64,000 nucleotides of DNA. Origin: Diphasiastrum complanatum. Taxonomy: Eukaryota; Streptophyta; Lycopodiopsida; Lycopodiales; Lycopodiaceae. The stretch lies in contig CM055107.1 of NCBI GenBank assembly GCA_029204225.1, forward strand, positions 8,551,472 to 8,615,471. Reading direction: 5' to 3'. Below are positions 14,129 through 24,940 of the stretch, in pieces (the first letter of the stretch is position 1; every line of letters starts with the position of its first letter). The translations under genes and the position numbers were made by a program. Below the pieces are notes generated by a model. That model did not search any database. It saw only the letters and a list, made by a program, of their open reading frames with translations, and had not been told where the DNA came from.

Positions 14129-14910
14129 TTTGGCAGTCCTTGATTTCGTGGGCAGTCCTCTAACATTATTTGCAGAATAGTTTCTACACAGGTTGGAATG
14201 ATGAAGAGCTTTAATTTGATCCTGGACCGGAATTTGGTCCAGACTGCATGTTGCTCTTCTTGTCAGTATAGCTTGACTTTGTAGATCTCTTGAATCTAAG
14301 CTTTTGATTTTTTGAATACAGAGCTTGAGGATCCGATCCTGAGCCTAAGGAGAATGCTAATCTTCTTATCTCCTCTTGTAGGAGCAGTGAAATTACTCTT
14401 GATAGAGTGAGGTGCTCCTGGGTAGAAATTTCTATTACCCAATTTTTGTAGGCTTCAAGTAGACTCGAGAGTCATGAGAACATCAGAATCTTCTATGATT
14501 GCAGTCATATGCTCCATAAGATTTTTGAAAGTGTTGACGTGACTCGAAACACTATCTGCATCAGACATTTTGAGGTTGAAGAATTTCTTCCTCAGATGGA
14601 GCTTGGATGTAATGTCTCTAATGTCATAGAGAGTTGCTAGGATATCCCATGCATCCTTAGCAGTCTGAGCAGCACATATGTGGCTGATCTGAGTGTCCTT
14701 GATATTGAGGGTGATCATGGCAAATGCTTTGCCATCTCTTAGTCTCCACTTGGTGATGACGGTTGCATCACCTTCTAGTTTGAGCTCTATGCCATCAATG
14801 ATGTCCCACAATTCTTTGGCTAGAAGTATAACCTTCATCTTGAATTTCCAGAGATGGTAGTTATTTCCATCGAGTTTGTCAATGAGAGATGAATTGGATG
14901 ATGGATCCAT
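14129..14910 (-). pseudogene. copia gag with CCHC knuckle
   Basis: Starts at ATG 14910 (MDPSSNSSLIDKLDGNNYHL), then LWKFKMKVILLAKELW, AKDAWDILATLYD, LHLRKKFFNLKMSD and HVNTFKNLMEHM, the UBN2_2-type gag of Ty1/copia elements. It is open to 14455, then frameshifted. A CX2CX4HX4C knuckle (C-K-stop-C...H-E-I-K-D-C) is readable at about 14129-14170 with two stops. The element supplied capsid protein; it is now defective. Confidence 0.85.
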
Positions 14911-15330
14911 TTTGGTTGGACTAGATCGTTGGTAGAAACAATGATTGTCTGAATATTGTTGGTTGTGTATTTGCTTGAAAGTTACAGTTTCTGCAAATGA
15001 ACGACGTAGCAGTGAGACAAAAATTGCACTCTGATAAATATCAATAGTGAGTACAATGGCTTGAAGTAATAACTTCATCTTGCTAAGCGTGATAACGCTG
15101 GCTTCAGATAACTCTAATTGAAAGAGAAAATCAAATTGTTCTTCTTCTTAATGCTTACATAGCTTGATTCAACTAATATAGAGATTTACAAGAGAGAAAA
15201 TATCTTACAAGCCTTTAAGGCTATTTACGCTAGTCTTTGCATATGTATAAAAGTTGGTAACTGCTTCACTGCCTTTTGGATATTTGGTTGTCGAGCTGTT
15301 TTTAGGGTTGCTGATACGTTTGGTGACGTC
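14911..15330 (-). other. copia leader and possible LTR part
   Basis: Noncoding region upstream of the gag start on the reverse strand. No clean TGGTATCAGAGC is visible. A TTATCACGCTTAGC phrase at about 15077-15092 may be the remains of a primer site. The LTR border cannot be fixed because the other LTR is missing. Confidence 0.4.
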
Positions 15331-15333
15331 GGT

Positions 15334-15625
15334 TTGCCAATGTAGAAAAATGCGAAAAAGCCGAAGGTGCCTTAGTTGAAGGCAATGAAAAAGACGAAGG
15401 TTTTCAAAAATGGTTTTAAGGCATTCTGGGTTTAGTGTCGCATTTTTCGCAAAGAGGCAAAAAGGTGAAGGTGCCCCAAAAATGGTTTTAAGGCATTTTG
15501 GATTTAGTGTCGCATTTTTTGCACAGAGGCAAAAAAGATGAAGGTGGTCCAAAAATGGTTTTTAAGTCATTTCGGCCAGTGTGTCACTTTTTTCATGAAG
15601 GCACGGAAAAAGGACGAGGAAGGTA
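15334..15625 (+). repeat. 72-73 bp tandem repeat, about four units
   Basis: The phrase AAAAATGGTTTTAAGGCATT begins at 15406, 15478 and 15551 (third copy with changes), giving periods of 72 and 73. Between copies lies a segment reading GTGTCGCATTTTTCGCA, then AGAGGCAAAAA and a GAAGGTGCC-like end. A diverged half unit precedes at 15345. The same vocabulary occurs in the gypsy spacer at 42000-42560. Confidence 0.85.
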
Positions 15626-15774
15626 AAAAACAAAGGTGCCTTAAATTATTTTAAGGCTTCAATGGAGAAAACTTAAAAAGGAAAACATGTGAAGGTCCGC
15701 AATCATGTTGTCGGCCTTCTGTTTTCAAGATGCTCATTACTTAACGGTTTTTAAGGTTGAGCATAAGAAATCTA

Positions 15775-16570
15775 ACATCGGCGTGGCTCTATCATGCGTG
15801 AGTTGCCACATGAATTGCCACACGAACATGACGAGCTTCAAAATGACCCCGTGTTATATGCATGGCAAAGTGCCAAGGTATGTAGTTGTGCATGACTTAA
15901 GAACAACAAACAATCTTGAATCTAGCTTGTCTCGGCAAGAGCTGCTCTTTGTCATATAGAAGATTGATCAAAATCAAATATGATGGTGCAACCACCTTCT
16001 AGAACCTATAAACAACGTGTTAAGCTTCCTATCAATGCATGACATACCATATGTTGAATGTTCTATCAAGTTACAAATTGTCCAAACAAAACAATGTACT
16101 GGAAATTGCAAAATCTCAACTTTCTGATTAATCTCTCAAAGATTACATTGGTATATGAAGGAAATTAGCTCGGATGCCAACTTTAGGATTTGTCACCAAC
16201 CATTGCAGACATAAACTTGACATCTAAATCCTAATATGGCTCATTAGCCCTAACTTTCGATTGCATATGAGATGGGTCCTCATGCCAAAAATTTTTATTT
16301 TTAGATCCTATTTTCTCTCCAAGGTAACATGGCAAGTTCCACTCACATGGGAAGCAGTTCGATGCCTTAAATAGGGAGTATAAATCATATCTTATTATTT
16401 GATCATTTATCCAAGTGTCAATGCTAATAGCTCATTATCGAATGACCTAAAACCATTAAGCTAAACTTGTGTAATTGTCAACACCATTTTTTTTGTAAAT
16501 ATGAGCCATTGCAATATTCTATATGTTGGGTGTCATGTGCCCATTTCAATGACTTTTTGATGTAACAATG
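15775..16570 (+). repeat. inverted duplication, arm A distal part
   Basis: Matches the reverse complement of 60428-61212 over about 790 bases with only scattered differences. The conserved block includes an ORF tail reading GVALSCVSCHMNCHTNMTSF, then KMTPCY and GKVPRYVVV.DLRTTNN in both copies, but I do not consider it proven coding. The match ends exactly where a copia LTR begins (16571). Confidence 0.9.
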
Positions 16571-17249
16571 TGTGAAAGTACTGTACTTTAGGACCATAGA
16601 TGGATCTACAAAAGATCCACGAGAGTGATTGGATGCTTGCTTAACAATCTATCAAAAATCTAGACACAAAAAAGTTGATCTAGATTGGCAATTTGACAAA
16701 CAACAAGCATTAACAATCAAAAGCATTGATCAAAATTGAAATATGAGCCCACACGTGTGTACTATAGGCTGTAGTACGGCCTTCAAGCTGAAAAACAAGT
16801 AGAAATTGATTTGGTTGCATTTGGATCACAAAAACTCAATGTACATAGTGGAGTAGCTTGAGTTTGCCAATGAGCTCCAAAAATATTCTATCTTCTCACT
16901 ATGGAGAGAGGGAATACATAGCAAATTCAACTTCCTACTTCAAGTTAGGTGGATTTCCAGCATATAATAAGGAAGTTAACTCACTCTCCTTGCCCTAAAA
17001 TGAAACCCTAGCCTAGATCCTAGAGTTATGCTTGGTAGGTTGGTCAAATTTTCACCTTAAACTTAGGTGTAGGTCCTATAAAGTAGGGATGACCACCAAA
17101 TAGACATGAGCAACTCTCTTGACTTGACCTAACCTACATTAGGAGTGGGTTTCCACATGTCACCTTGGTCTTCCACGTGTGGAACCCAATTATACACAAT
17201 ATTTACAAAGTTCTACATGGCTAGATTTGCCAAAATAGGCCATTTTTCA
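16571..17249 (-). mobile_element. copia 3' LTR of a minus-strand element
   Basis: Plus-strand ends are TGTGAAAGTACTGTAC and GGCCATTTTTCA. On the reverse strand it starts TGAAAAATGGCC and ends in a TACTTTCACA version of the LTR end seen at 32511. It shares the order of motifs with the 691 bp LTRs at 31821 and 37419 (same family), including the CACACGTGTG palindrome near 16752. The polypurine tract lies at 17250-17262. It separates the distal part of arm A from the gene-bearing part. Confidence 0.85.
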
Positions 17250-17760
17250 CTCTCCCCCTCAAATCTAGCCTTGGAATTAATAATGTATGTAGATCTAATA
17301 GAAAAATGGTTCATCAAGCATTGAAGTAAGAACAGTGTTGAAAGTGAATGGTTGAGAATGTTCCCCTTGATTACCTTTTCCAAGATAAGTGAGCCTTGAA
17401 GGCTCAGTCCTTACCTTTGTGGATCTTCTTGGAGCACTTGATCTTTGAGGTGGATCTTCAAATCTCCATCACTTTGTTGCTCCTCCTCAATCCTTGCAAG
17501 ATCATTGATGCCAAGGTTGTTGATCTCACATTCATTCACACAAGATACTAGATGGATCCAAGCATCTCTTGAATAAACATCTAAGAATGTTTCATGCATC
17601 TTATCATCACTACTTGGTACATGAGAAAAAGAGTGCACATTTGAATGAATGATTTCCTTTTTGGCCATAGCAATTTAAGCATCCAACTTAAACAAACTAC
17701 CTTGTTTAACACCATTTGCTATGCAAATATCATTCTTCATGATGGAACAAACTCCATGCT
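17250..17760 (-). pseudogene. copia pol remnant: polypurine tract and integrase start
   Basis: The reverse strand reads IIHSNVHSFSHVPSSDD near 17640, equivalent to LIHSDVHSFSHESNC of the integrase in the complete element. It is then fused to a different sequence rich in Glu and Asp (NDLARIEEEQQSDGD), and the frame runs to the LTR. RT and RNase H are missing: an internal deletion joins the integrase start to the 3' end. Confidence 0.65.
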
Positions 17761-18080
17761 TGAAGTGAACAACTAAACCATCATCCATTAGTTGTCCAAC
17801 ACTAAGCAAGCTCTTGGTAATTGATGGTACAAAAAGAACATTGTCTAGATCCATCCTTTTTGTTAGATCCTAGACTTAATGAGATGGTACCAATACCATC
17901 TATCTTAAATTCTTGATCATTTGCTAAAGAAACAAATTTATTAGCACCATTGAAAGAGTGTAAGGTTGAGAATGTGTCCTTTTGGAAAGTCATGTGGGAG
18001 CCAGCCCCACTATCAATCCACCAAGTGTCCTTTAAGTTGCTTTTACTTGTTGGAGTGTATGTAGATGCCATCAAAGATGA
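17761..18080 (-). pseudogene. copia aspartic protease
   Basis: Frame from about 18074 reads TWWIDSGAGSHMTFQKD, the copia retropepsin active site with intact Asp, then FVSLANDQEFKIDGIGTI. Frameshifted near 17860 (FVPSITKSLLSVGQLMDD continues in another frame towards 17780). It closely resembles the protease at 34050 of the complete element. Confidence 0.8.
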
Positions 18081-18575
18081 GATCTCCTCATCTCCATCCT
18101 CTTCATAAGCAAGGTTTCCATGTTCTCATTCTTTTCTTGGTGTGGAGCATCCTCACTCTTCAGCCACTAATACATTGTGAAGTTTTTCTATAGCTGGCAA
18201 AGTGTCTTGCATGGCAAAACTTTGGACCAAATTTGCAAAGTCATCTCCTAGATTATTAAGGAAAATTTGTACAAGCTCTCCATCATGAATCTTCTCTCCA
18301 ATGGAAGCCAACTCCCTATTTAGAGACTTGATTCTGAGTACATAATTTTGTGCACTCTCCTCACTTCTCCTCATGCTTTGCAAAATCTGATTTCTAGGCA
18401 TGAGTACTCTTGAAGTGTTACTAGATTCATAGATTGATTTTAAAGACTCTCAAGCCTCTTTAGCACTAGTACATGCTGATACTTCTCTCAACAAATCATT
18501 GCTCACATTCATCTTCACACAATGAAGTGCAAGCCTAGATCTCTTCTTGTATCTAGATTGATCTTCGTATTCAGA
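18081..18575 (-). pseudogene. copia gag, 5' truncated
   Basis: Reverse-strand reading YKKRSRLALHCVKMNVSNDL at about 18550, then one stop, VLMPRNQILQSMRRSEESAQ, RIKSLNRELASIGEKIHDGE and LVQIFLNNLGDDFANLVQSF. It is nearly the same protein as the gag at 33250-33690, so this element belongs to the family of the complete one. The N-terminus is cut at about 18575, and no CCHC knuckle remains. Near 18100 the gag-pol junction reads DEEISSLMAS without the stop seen in the complete element. Confidence 0.85.
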
Positions 18576-19388
18576 GTCACCATCGTCTATGTACTCAAAA
18601 TCAGAGTCAACATCCATATTGACAATTGACGGACTTGTAGGTTATGCTATACTGAACTGAAGTTTATATGCAATAGACTTCGATAAATAGCTTAAATGCT
18701 CTTTTCTCCACCCAATTGAAACTCAGAGTTCTATGATGAGTGAAATTGAAAAGGAAAAAACTTGTAGGTCATATAAAACTGAGCACTTTTGCTTTTTACA
18801 GTATTCAATTCCAAACTCAGATGGAGACAATATGAGGATTTGAAAATACGCAAATAATATACAAGAAAATTTGACTGAGGGAGAAAGAAGGGGTCTTAAA
18901 AAAATATTAATGGAAAATAATAATTACAAAATTTCAATAACTTTTCGATGTTCGTCTCGTCGTTTGGATGACTTTTCGTTTTTACTGTGCTGGAATCCAA
19001 GCTCAAACAAGAAAGTTATGGAAGTTTAAAGAAATTAAAATAAATTGAAATAACAACTTAGAAGAAAGGGGAGTTAAAGAAAATTAAAAATTGAATTTTA
19101 TAAATCTTTGAAATCCATGAACCATTGTAGTGCTCGTAGAAGAATAGAAAGAATCGTGAAAATTTTGGATGCTCGTGAAGGATTTTGGAAAACTGTAAAA
19201 GAAATTTCAAAAAAAAACTAGGAATCTTTTTTTTGGGCACAAAGGGGATGAGAAAGGAGGAATATGTTAAAGAATATTTCTAGAGAATATTCCCACAAAT
19301 CTTTGCAGGTGCGTGGGCAAGTTGAGAGAGAGAGAGAGAAGAGGAGGGTGCTGCTGCACGCATACAAGGGGGGGGGGACAATAGGGAC

Positions 19389-19450
<62 letters not shown>

Positions 19451-20422
19451 GGAAAGGGGGGGCGGTTAGGGTTAGGTTTGGGCCTTTTTTTATTTACCCT
19501 GTGAAGTTAGGGTTAGGAAAATTGGCCAGGGTGTCTTTTTGTTTTTTTTGCATAGTATCTTTTTAGGTTTTTCACACTTTTTTTTTCTTATGACTTAATT
19601 TGCGAGTGTTAGGGTTAACGCTTTGCGAGGGTAGGGTTAGGTCAATTTTCTTTTCTTTTTTAAACCTGCAAAACTTTAAAATGAAAAAATAAAAAAAAAA
19701 GATGCAAAGAAACAAAACTTTACAAATGAGAAGTTGAAGTATCTCACTTGGAAAAATCCAAAAGAAATTTTTTAGAATTCTGGCTAGTTTGACCCATCTC
19801 CACTAATTTGATCATAATTTCCTTAATATTGATCCAGATTATCCAAACTCAGTAACTCTGAAAGATTAACAACAATCTCTATCAATCAATAGAATCAGAT
19901 CAATGATTGAATGTGATTTGGTAGGTCAAATCTACAACAGAACAGGTCTGAAAATTTTGAAAAAAGAAAACTAACAAAACTAGAGCTACAAATCAAGATT
20001 TGTCATAACTTTTTGAAAACTAATCTAAATGACCTGCCATTTGGATCAGATCAAAGCTAAGACAATGCTCTAAAGTCTTATGTGAAGAAATTTGAAATTG
20101 AAACTCAAATCAAACCTGAAAATGCAAACAAAGTGAAATGAAAATTCTAGTCACTTATTTTGATAGCTTTTGGGAAAAGTGCAATAACTTTTGCATTTCT
20201 TATTCAAATTGCTTGAAAATTGGTGCAAATTAAAGCTGAAACAAAGCTCTATAAAGTTATTGAATCAAATTAGAAACAAAAAACTAAATTGAATGTTGAA
20301 AATTGGTTTGAGTAGACTTGAAAAACTCAAAGTTAGAAATTAGCAAAAAGAAAGCTACAAAAACAATAAACTCATCAAATCTAATGAACTTCACATAGGA
20401 TCATCATGAATCAAGGATCTAT
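18576..20422. other. noncoding, low-complexity retroelement leader
   Basis: No ORF of substance. It holds (GA)27 at 19391-19444, a G-run at 19370-19378, several GTTAGGGTTAG phrases (19466, 19505, 19610) and AT-rich sequence. The part from about 19700 to 20422 lies on the downstream side of a minus-strand primer site, so it is probably the leader of another LTR element. Confidence 0.5.
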
Positions 20423-20521
20423 GCTCTGATACCAAGAAATGTCATATGCCAAATCTCAAGCAAATAGCAATTACAAAGAAGTAAAGCTAATAGCAAGAAA
20501 AGTACAATACCATCAAAATGC
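20423..20521 (-). mobile_element. primer site and truncated LTR inside the membrane-protein gene
   Basis: 20423-20434 read on the reverse strand give TGGTATCAGAGC. Five bases away begins TGTCATATGCC (20440), the inner edge of an LTR, of which only about 80 bases remain before the gene sequence resumes at 20522. Comparison with copy B shows the gene sequence matches up to the CCAAATGGGC at 20522-20531 and then diverges. The LTR piece therefore marks the break in copy A. Confidence 0.7.
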
Positions 20522-21156
20522 CCATTTGGTAAAACCTCTAGGAATATAAACATAGCCGCCACACTATAAAGACTTTCTGTAGCCCTTGCACAGCAAAGGG
20601 ACCCCTGCTTGCGCTGATCACTTCTGATCACATGTCCGAAATAGGCTGGCTGTGATAGCAGCTGTATAAATAGAAATATAAGCATATATTGTAGAGCGCG
20701 CAACGGGATGACAAGGAAATTGAAACTAAGGAATCGAAGAACTGGTAGGCCTATAGTAGGCTTAAGACTGTCATGCAATTCCAAAAACTCTAATTTGTCC
20801 TGCTCCTGGCCTCCCGCGCCTTCCAAATCCCTCTTTTCTTTGCGGGCTCTGGCTCGGCTTGCCTCAATTGTCAACCCATTGATGAATGGTCTGAAAGTGT
20901 ACCGAAGAAATGCCTCACTCACAATGATACCCCAGCATGTCCAGAAAATGGATCGAGTAAAGTAGGTGCCAAATCCACTGAGCACAAAGCCCATGTACAA
21001 GCAGTTTAAAGCTCCTGCATTTTGACACCATCTCGTAAGCATTATTCGGTACAGGTGCTCGTAGATCGGAGGGACCGGTCTTTCATTCCATGACTCCAAA
21101 ACCCTATCAATTTCGATCCGCGCATCCTCGTTCACAGACCTTAAAAATTCTGTCAT
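20522..21156 (-). pseudogene. unknown multi-pass membrane protein, copy A (5' half)
   Basis: Reverse-strand frame from ATG 21156 (MTEFLRSVNEDARIEIDRVL) reading ESWNERPVPPIYEHLYRI, GALNCLYMGFVLSGFGTYF, TRSIFWTCWGIIVSEAFLRY, then a charged segment ASRARARKEKRDLEG, and hydrophobic stretches VLRFLSFNFLVIPLRALQYM and LIFLFIQLL. It ends at LEVLPNG, where an LTR fragment interrupts it. About 210 intact codons with four likely membrane segments. The same protein is encoded on the opposite strand at 58270-59805. I do not recognise the family. A TTG start 30 bases upstream would also be open, but the ATG is preferred. Confidence 0.7.
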
Positions 21157-21402
21157 ATCTGGAATAGCGTTGTTACAGAACAACAAAATGTTGAGTAGCC
21201 TACACTACTAGACAGAGAGCTGGATGTGTGCAAAGGAAGGGAGGGTGACGTCTTGCAATGCTCAATTGCGAGGAAGCATGGGGGAAAATGCTGGAGACCG
21301 CACTAAAAAAAAAAAGCATCATGCTCATATAATAATGATATGCTGAGATGATCGGGCCAGACTTTTCTCCGACTCCAAACAACGACGGAAGCATCAGCTT
21401 GC
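21157..21402 (-). other. conserved upstream segment of copy A
   Basis: About 245 bases matching 58006-58260 upstream of copy B (shared blocks around the TGAGCATGATG phrase and CATGCTTCCTCGCAATTGAG). Probably 5' untranslated region or a leading exon. Reading MLPSLFGVGEKSGPIISAYH is open in A, but the frame is not kept in B. A poly-T run of 13 in A replaces a short TTTATTTT in B. Confidence 0.6.
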
Positions 21403-21526
21403 AACCTCTGTGTAGGAGGAATAATTAAGTAATAAATATATAAATCAAACAAAAAGAAAAATTTGGCCTAGATCCTTGAAAGATACTCGATAGAGTCTCA
21501 AAATATTCTACCCTTGAAGACCTTCG

Positions 21527-22200
21527 TTAGAGATAATACTTCCTAAGTCTGGAGCCATTGATACACGTTGGTAACAATTCGCCTTCAAGTGACTCCAGTT
21601 GTACAGAACCATTGTCAAATACTTCAATAACCTTGTACAGTCCCATCCACCTCATATGAAGCTTTCCAGAAAATTTCTGATGGCGACTATCATAGATCAA
21701 AGCATAATCATTGGGTTTAAGATCACCAATCTTAAGACCTGTATCATACTTTTTCTTTCGATGCTCCTAAATTTTCTCTATAAGATCCTTTGAAGCTGTT
21801 CGAGCTTCTGATAGTTCTTCAATAGTCAACAACCTATCGTTAATACATTCTACTTCTGTTTGTTGTGCTTGTATTCGAAAAGTTGGCACCTCGAATTCAA
21901 TCGGCAGAATAGGATGCATACCATATGTAAGAAAGTAATTCATCTGCTTCGTCGTTATCTTCTCCATGTTTCGATAAGCCCAAAGAACCGAGGGTAACTT
22001 TTGATCCCAATCTTTGGCATGTGCAACAGTAATCTTATTAAGGATTTTGCATAATATTTCGTTCGCTCTCTCAGTTAACCCATTGGCTTTCGGATTATAG
22101 GGGGTTGTTTTTCCGTGTTTGATCAAAAAATAGGCTGTCAACAATCGAATTGTATCGTTAAGAAAATGAGTACCATGATTACTGACTGTCAGAAATTGTA
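21527..22200 (-). pseudogene. Ty3/gypsy integrase, C-terminal part
   Basis: Reverse-strand frame: FLTVSNHGTHFLNDTIRLL, TTPYNPKANGLTERANEIL, QKLPSVLWAYRNMEKITT, then YGMHPILPIEFEVPTF, and after a frameshift at 21767 NDYALIYDSRHQKFSGKLH, RWMGLYKVIEVFDNGSVQL and NGSRLRKYYL-stop (TAA 21527). This is the last Asp and Glu of the integrase core plus the C-terminal GPY/F-type domain (RWMGLYKV). It resembles the integrase tail of the gypsy element at 41330-41984. The rest of the element is absent. Confidence 0.85.
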
Positions 22201-22782
22201 AACTCTTGCAACTTTGTCGTGAAGGTGATGAAGCGAAACGAAGCGAAGGGCGAACATACCTCAAAGATCAAAAGACATGAAACGAAGACAAAAGAAAACA
22301 ATTCACGCTGCCAACTGGCAACTCGACGAGCGTGTTGTATTGTACACTTCACGCTCAGCTGAAAGAGTTAGTGATAACAGAGAATAACTAACTAGTTGAT
22401 TAGCGTTGACTTGTCTTGCAATTCTCTGATTAGCTACCTTGTAATCACCAACATAGTGGAGATAAATACACCTTTTTGATCAACACGACACATACGATAG
22501 AGAGACGAAAAATAGAGAGAATAGTTGTGCATGAAAGTCTACCAACGAGCAGAACACAGCGATTGGGCTGAGCGTCAATGAGGAGACACTGACCAACTCA
22601 CTCGAAACTCAAAAACAGATAATACAATTGCTCTCTTCTCCACCTCATTGTTCTTGTCGTCTTGATTGTTTGAATCTTTTATGTTCTGTGATCTATAGTT
22701 GCTCGCTTAGGATCCTAAAACTTTCACAAAAGAAAATCAAATGAACACGAATAGAATCAGATTCTCAACATGGTATCAAAGC
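22201..22782 (+). mobile_element. copia 5' LTR and primer-binding site
   Basis: The LTR 3' end is marked by ..TTCTCAACA at 22770 directly followed by TGGTATCAAAGC (22771-22782), one base off the tRNA-Met site. The left end is not certain. It must lie between the end of the gypsy integrase match (about 22200) and the TATA-like region near 22460. The matching 3' LTR is missing because the element is cut at 26112. Confidence 0.65.
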
Positions 22783-22874
22783 ACTCCCATGTTATCACTG
22801 CATGATATCTGAACAATGATTCTCTAGGCAACACAATATGACTACAACGATCTAGACGAGAAAAGCAATCAGTC

Positions 22875-23470
22875 TTGATGGCAAAAACCACAGAGTATAA
22901 AAAAAAAAAAATCAAAGCACTTCTGAAGGGTGAAGGCATGAAGTCAATGACCGAACTCACAGAGGTGTTGCCTCTAGAGGGAGACCCAAAGAGAGCTAAG
23001 TGGATCAGAAAAGATGAACGTTCAATAGCGATCATCATTTCGTCCATCAATGAAGAAATACTCATGCAGATTGAAGACTTTGAAAACAACCATGAAATAC
23101 TCATGCAGATTGAAGACTTTGAAAACAACATGGGAAAGATCAAGGTAGAAATACAAAGTGAGGACTATCATTTCAGTGATGCATCTTCACAATCAGCTAC
23201 AATATATGTGATGGGATGGCAACCAGTTGGATTAGCATGTTGAGAAGATCATAATGATCTTTGCTCAACTCGCTGCATCAGGGCAAGGACACCAAGTCCC
23301 AGCATTACAACAGTTGATGTACTTCATGAAATCTCTACCTGCATCCTATCAGCCATTGAGAATACTCATACTGAGTCTACTAGATATGACAATCGAGAAA
23401 GCAATCAGTCTTGTCACTAATGAGAGATTGATGAGGGACGAAGAAGAAGGAAGTAGTGATTAGGAGAAAG
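22875..23470 (+). pseudogene. copia gag
   Basis: UBN2-type gag: KSMTELTEVLPLEGDPKRAK, then WIRKDERSIAIIISSINEEI, a stop near 23240 and LQQLMYFMKSLPASYQPL, EKAISLVTNERLMRDEE. It contains a perfect-looking 39 bp tandem duplication (23055-23132, peptide EILMQIEDFENNH twice). A run of 13 A at 22898 and a stop at 23240 break the frame. Confidence 0.75.
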
Positions 23471-24064
23471 CTCTTTTTACAAAGAGAAGAAAGAAGAACA
23501 AGAACAAGCCCAAGATTCGACAAGACGAACACAAAGTCTTTGAGCAGAGCTGGCAACGACAACCAACAATCTTCTTCCTGTGATCACTATCACAAACCAA
23601 GACACACAACCAATAGATGCTGGTTCAATCCAACAATACCTTGCATACACTGCAAGAAGAAGGGCCACTCTGCATACGATTGTAGATTCAACCCGAAAAG
23701 AAAGAATAAAGCTGACAAAGCGAATGTTGCAGAGTCATCCAAGGATGCATACAAAAGTGATGAAGCTTTCACGATATTAGATGAAGCTTCAACAAGCTAC
23801 ACTGAACAAGACTACAATGTAGTCATTGATTCGGGAGTGATCTCACACATCACCTGCAACAAAAGAATATTGATCAACTTCAGAGAACTAAAAAACAACA
23901 GAGCAGTAATTCTAGGCGATGGGAGCCAACACGATGTCAAGGGCATTGGGACTCTACAACTGCAAACATTGTCAAAACAAGCAGAGCTGCCAGGAGCACT
24001 CTACACACCTTCACTAAGAAGAGACCTGACATTAGTCTCCAAGATGGCGGATCTTGGAATTTGA
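23471..24064 (+). pseudogene. copia gag zinc knuckle and protease
   Basis: Open for 202 codons. A knuckle pair: CDHYHKPRHTTNRCW (second Cys changed to His/Tyr region) and intact CIHCKKKGHSAYDC. Then VVIDSGVISHITCNKR is the protease active site, with the Ala of the usual DSGA changed to Val, followed by VILGDGSQHDVKGIGTLQL and PSLRRDLTLVSKM. Both domains belong to the plus-strand copia element 22201-26112. Confidence 0.8.
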
Positions 24065-24091
24065 GTTCTATTCGATGGAAATATATGTCGG

Positions 24092-24527
24092 ATGATCAAG
24101 AAAACAACAAACAAGTTGTTGATAGTTGGATGCAGAGAAGGCAATCTCTACCAAGACAAGATAATCAACAATTTTGATAGCATACTAAATGCATTAGAAA
24201 ATGAAGATCAACTTTGGCACAGAAGAATGTATCATCTGGACATGAGGAGCCTCTACAACATGAGCAAGAAAGACATAGTCACAGGTCTGAAAATATCAAG
24301 ATCATATACTGAGTTCTACGAAGCCTGTCAGAATCCATTCGTACATGAGAAAAAAAGAGCAAAAGAAGTTCTTGAGCTTGTCCACTCATATGTATGTGGA
24401 CCGATGAAAGTTGATTCGCTCTCAGGATCGAGGTATTTCCTTATGTTCATTGATGACTACAGCCAGATGACAACAATCTACTACCTAAAGAAATGAGAAA
24501 TCAGAACAAACAATCATGTTTGGATAT
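24092..24527 (+). pseudogene. copia GAG-pre-integrase and integrase start
   Basis: LWHRRMYHLDMRSLYNMSKK with the second-Cys partner YEACQNPF, then LELVHSYVCGPMKVDSLSG and YFLMFIDDYSQMTTIYYLKK, giving the first catalytic Asp. After 24496 the frame is lost, and the sequence jumps to a region normally downstream of the integrase core, so the second Asp and the Glu are deleted. Confidence 0.8.
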
Positions 24528-24940
24528 TTGAATGGATCACATGTACAAACTCTACAACCTAACCATGAAGAAAGTTGTGTCAAGTAGAGATGTGAAGTTC
24601 AACGAGTCCACATTCCCTAGACTGAAGGACGAAAAGGCCATGAGATCTTCACACTGTTGCAATTCAAGAGGGAGATCAAGGACAAACATCAAATCAGAAT
24701 ATCGAGCCCTAGACTCTAGAGCAGCAAGAAGTCAAAGATCAATCTGACGAAGAAAAAACATTCGAACATCAATGAATCGAACCCAGAAGGTCGACAATAC
24801 AAAGAAGACCTCTAGAACGATACATTGACAATCTTTAGTGGAGCGAAGACACATAGTTCGAGTATTGCAGCTTCACTGAAGAGCCAACAACATATCAAGA
24901 GACTGTCCAGAGTCCAGAAGGTGAATTCTGAAAGCAGGCA
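24528..24940 (+). pseudogene. copia region between integrase and RT, degraded
   Basis: Reads LYNLTMKKVVSSRDVKFNES, the conserved ..KKVV.SRDVKF.E. motif after the integrase C-terminus, followed by about 300 bases of charged linker with many frame breaks, then YQETVQSPEGE-like residues before the RT. No function remains. Confidence 0.65.

Noticed and set aside
15705-15959. 84-codon ORF whose C-terminal part is repeated in arm B (61037-61309)
   Set aside because: Conservation is that of the whole duplicated DNA, including clearly noncoding flanks. The N-terminal parts differ, so I do not call it a gene.
19466-19640. TTAGGG-like repeats as a telomeric insertion (also 61869-61886)
   Set aside because: Only two or three scattered units, explainable by low complexity.
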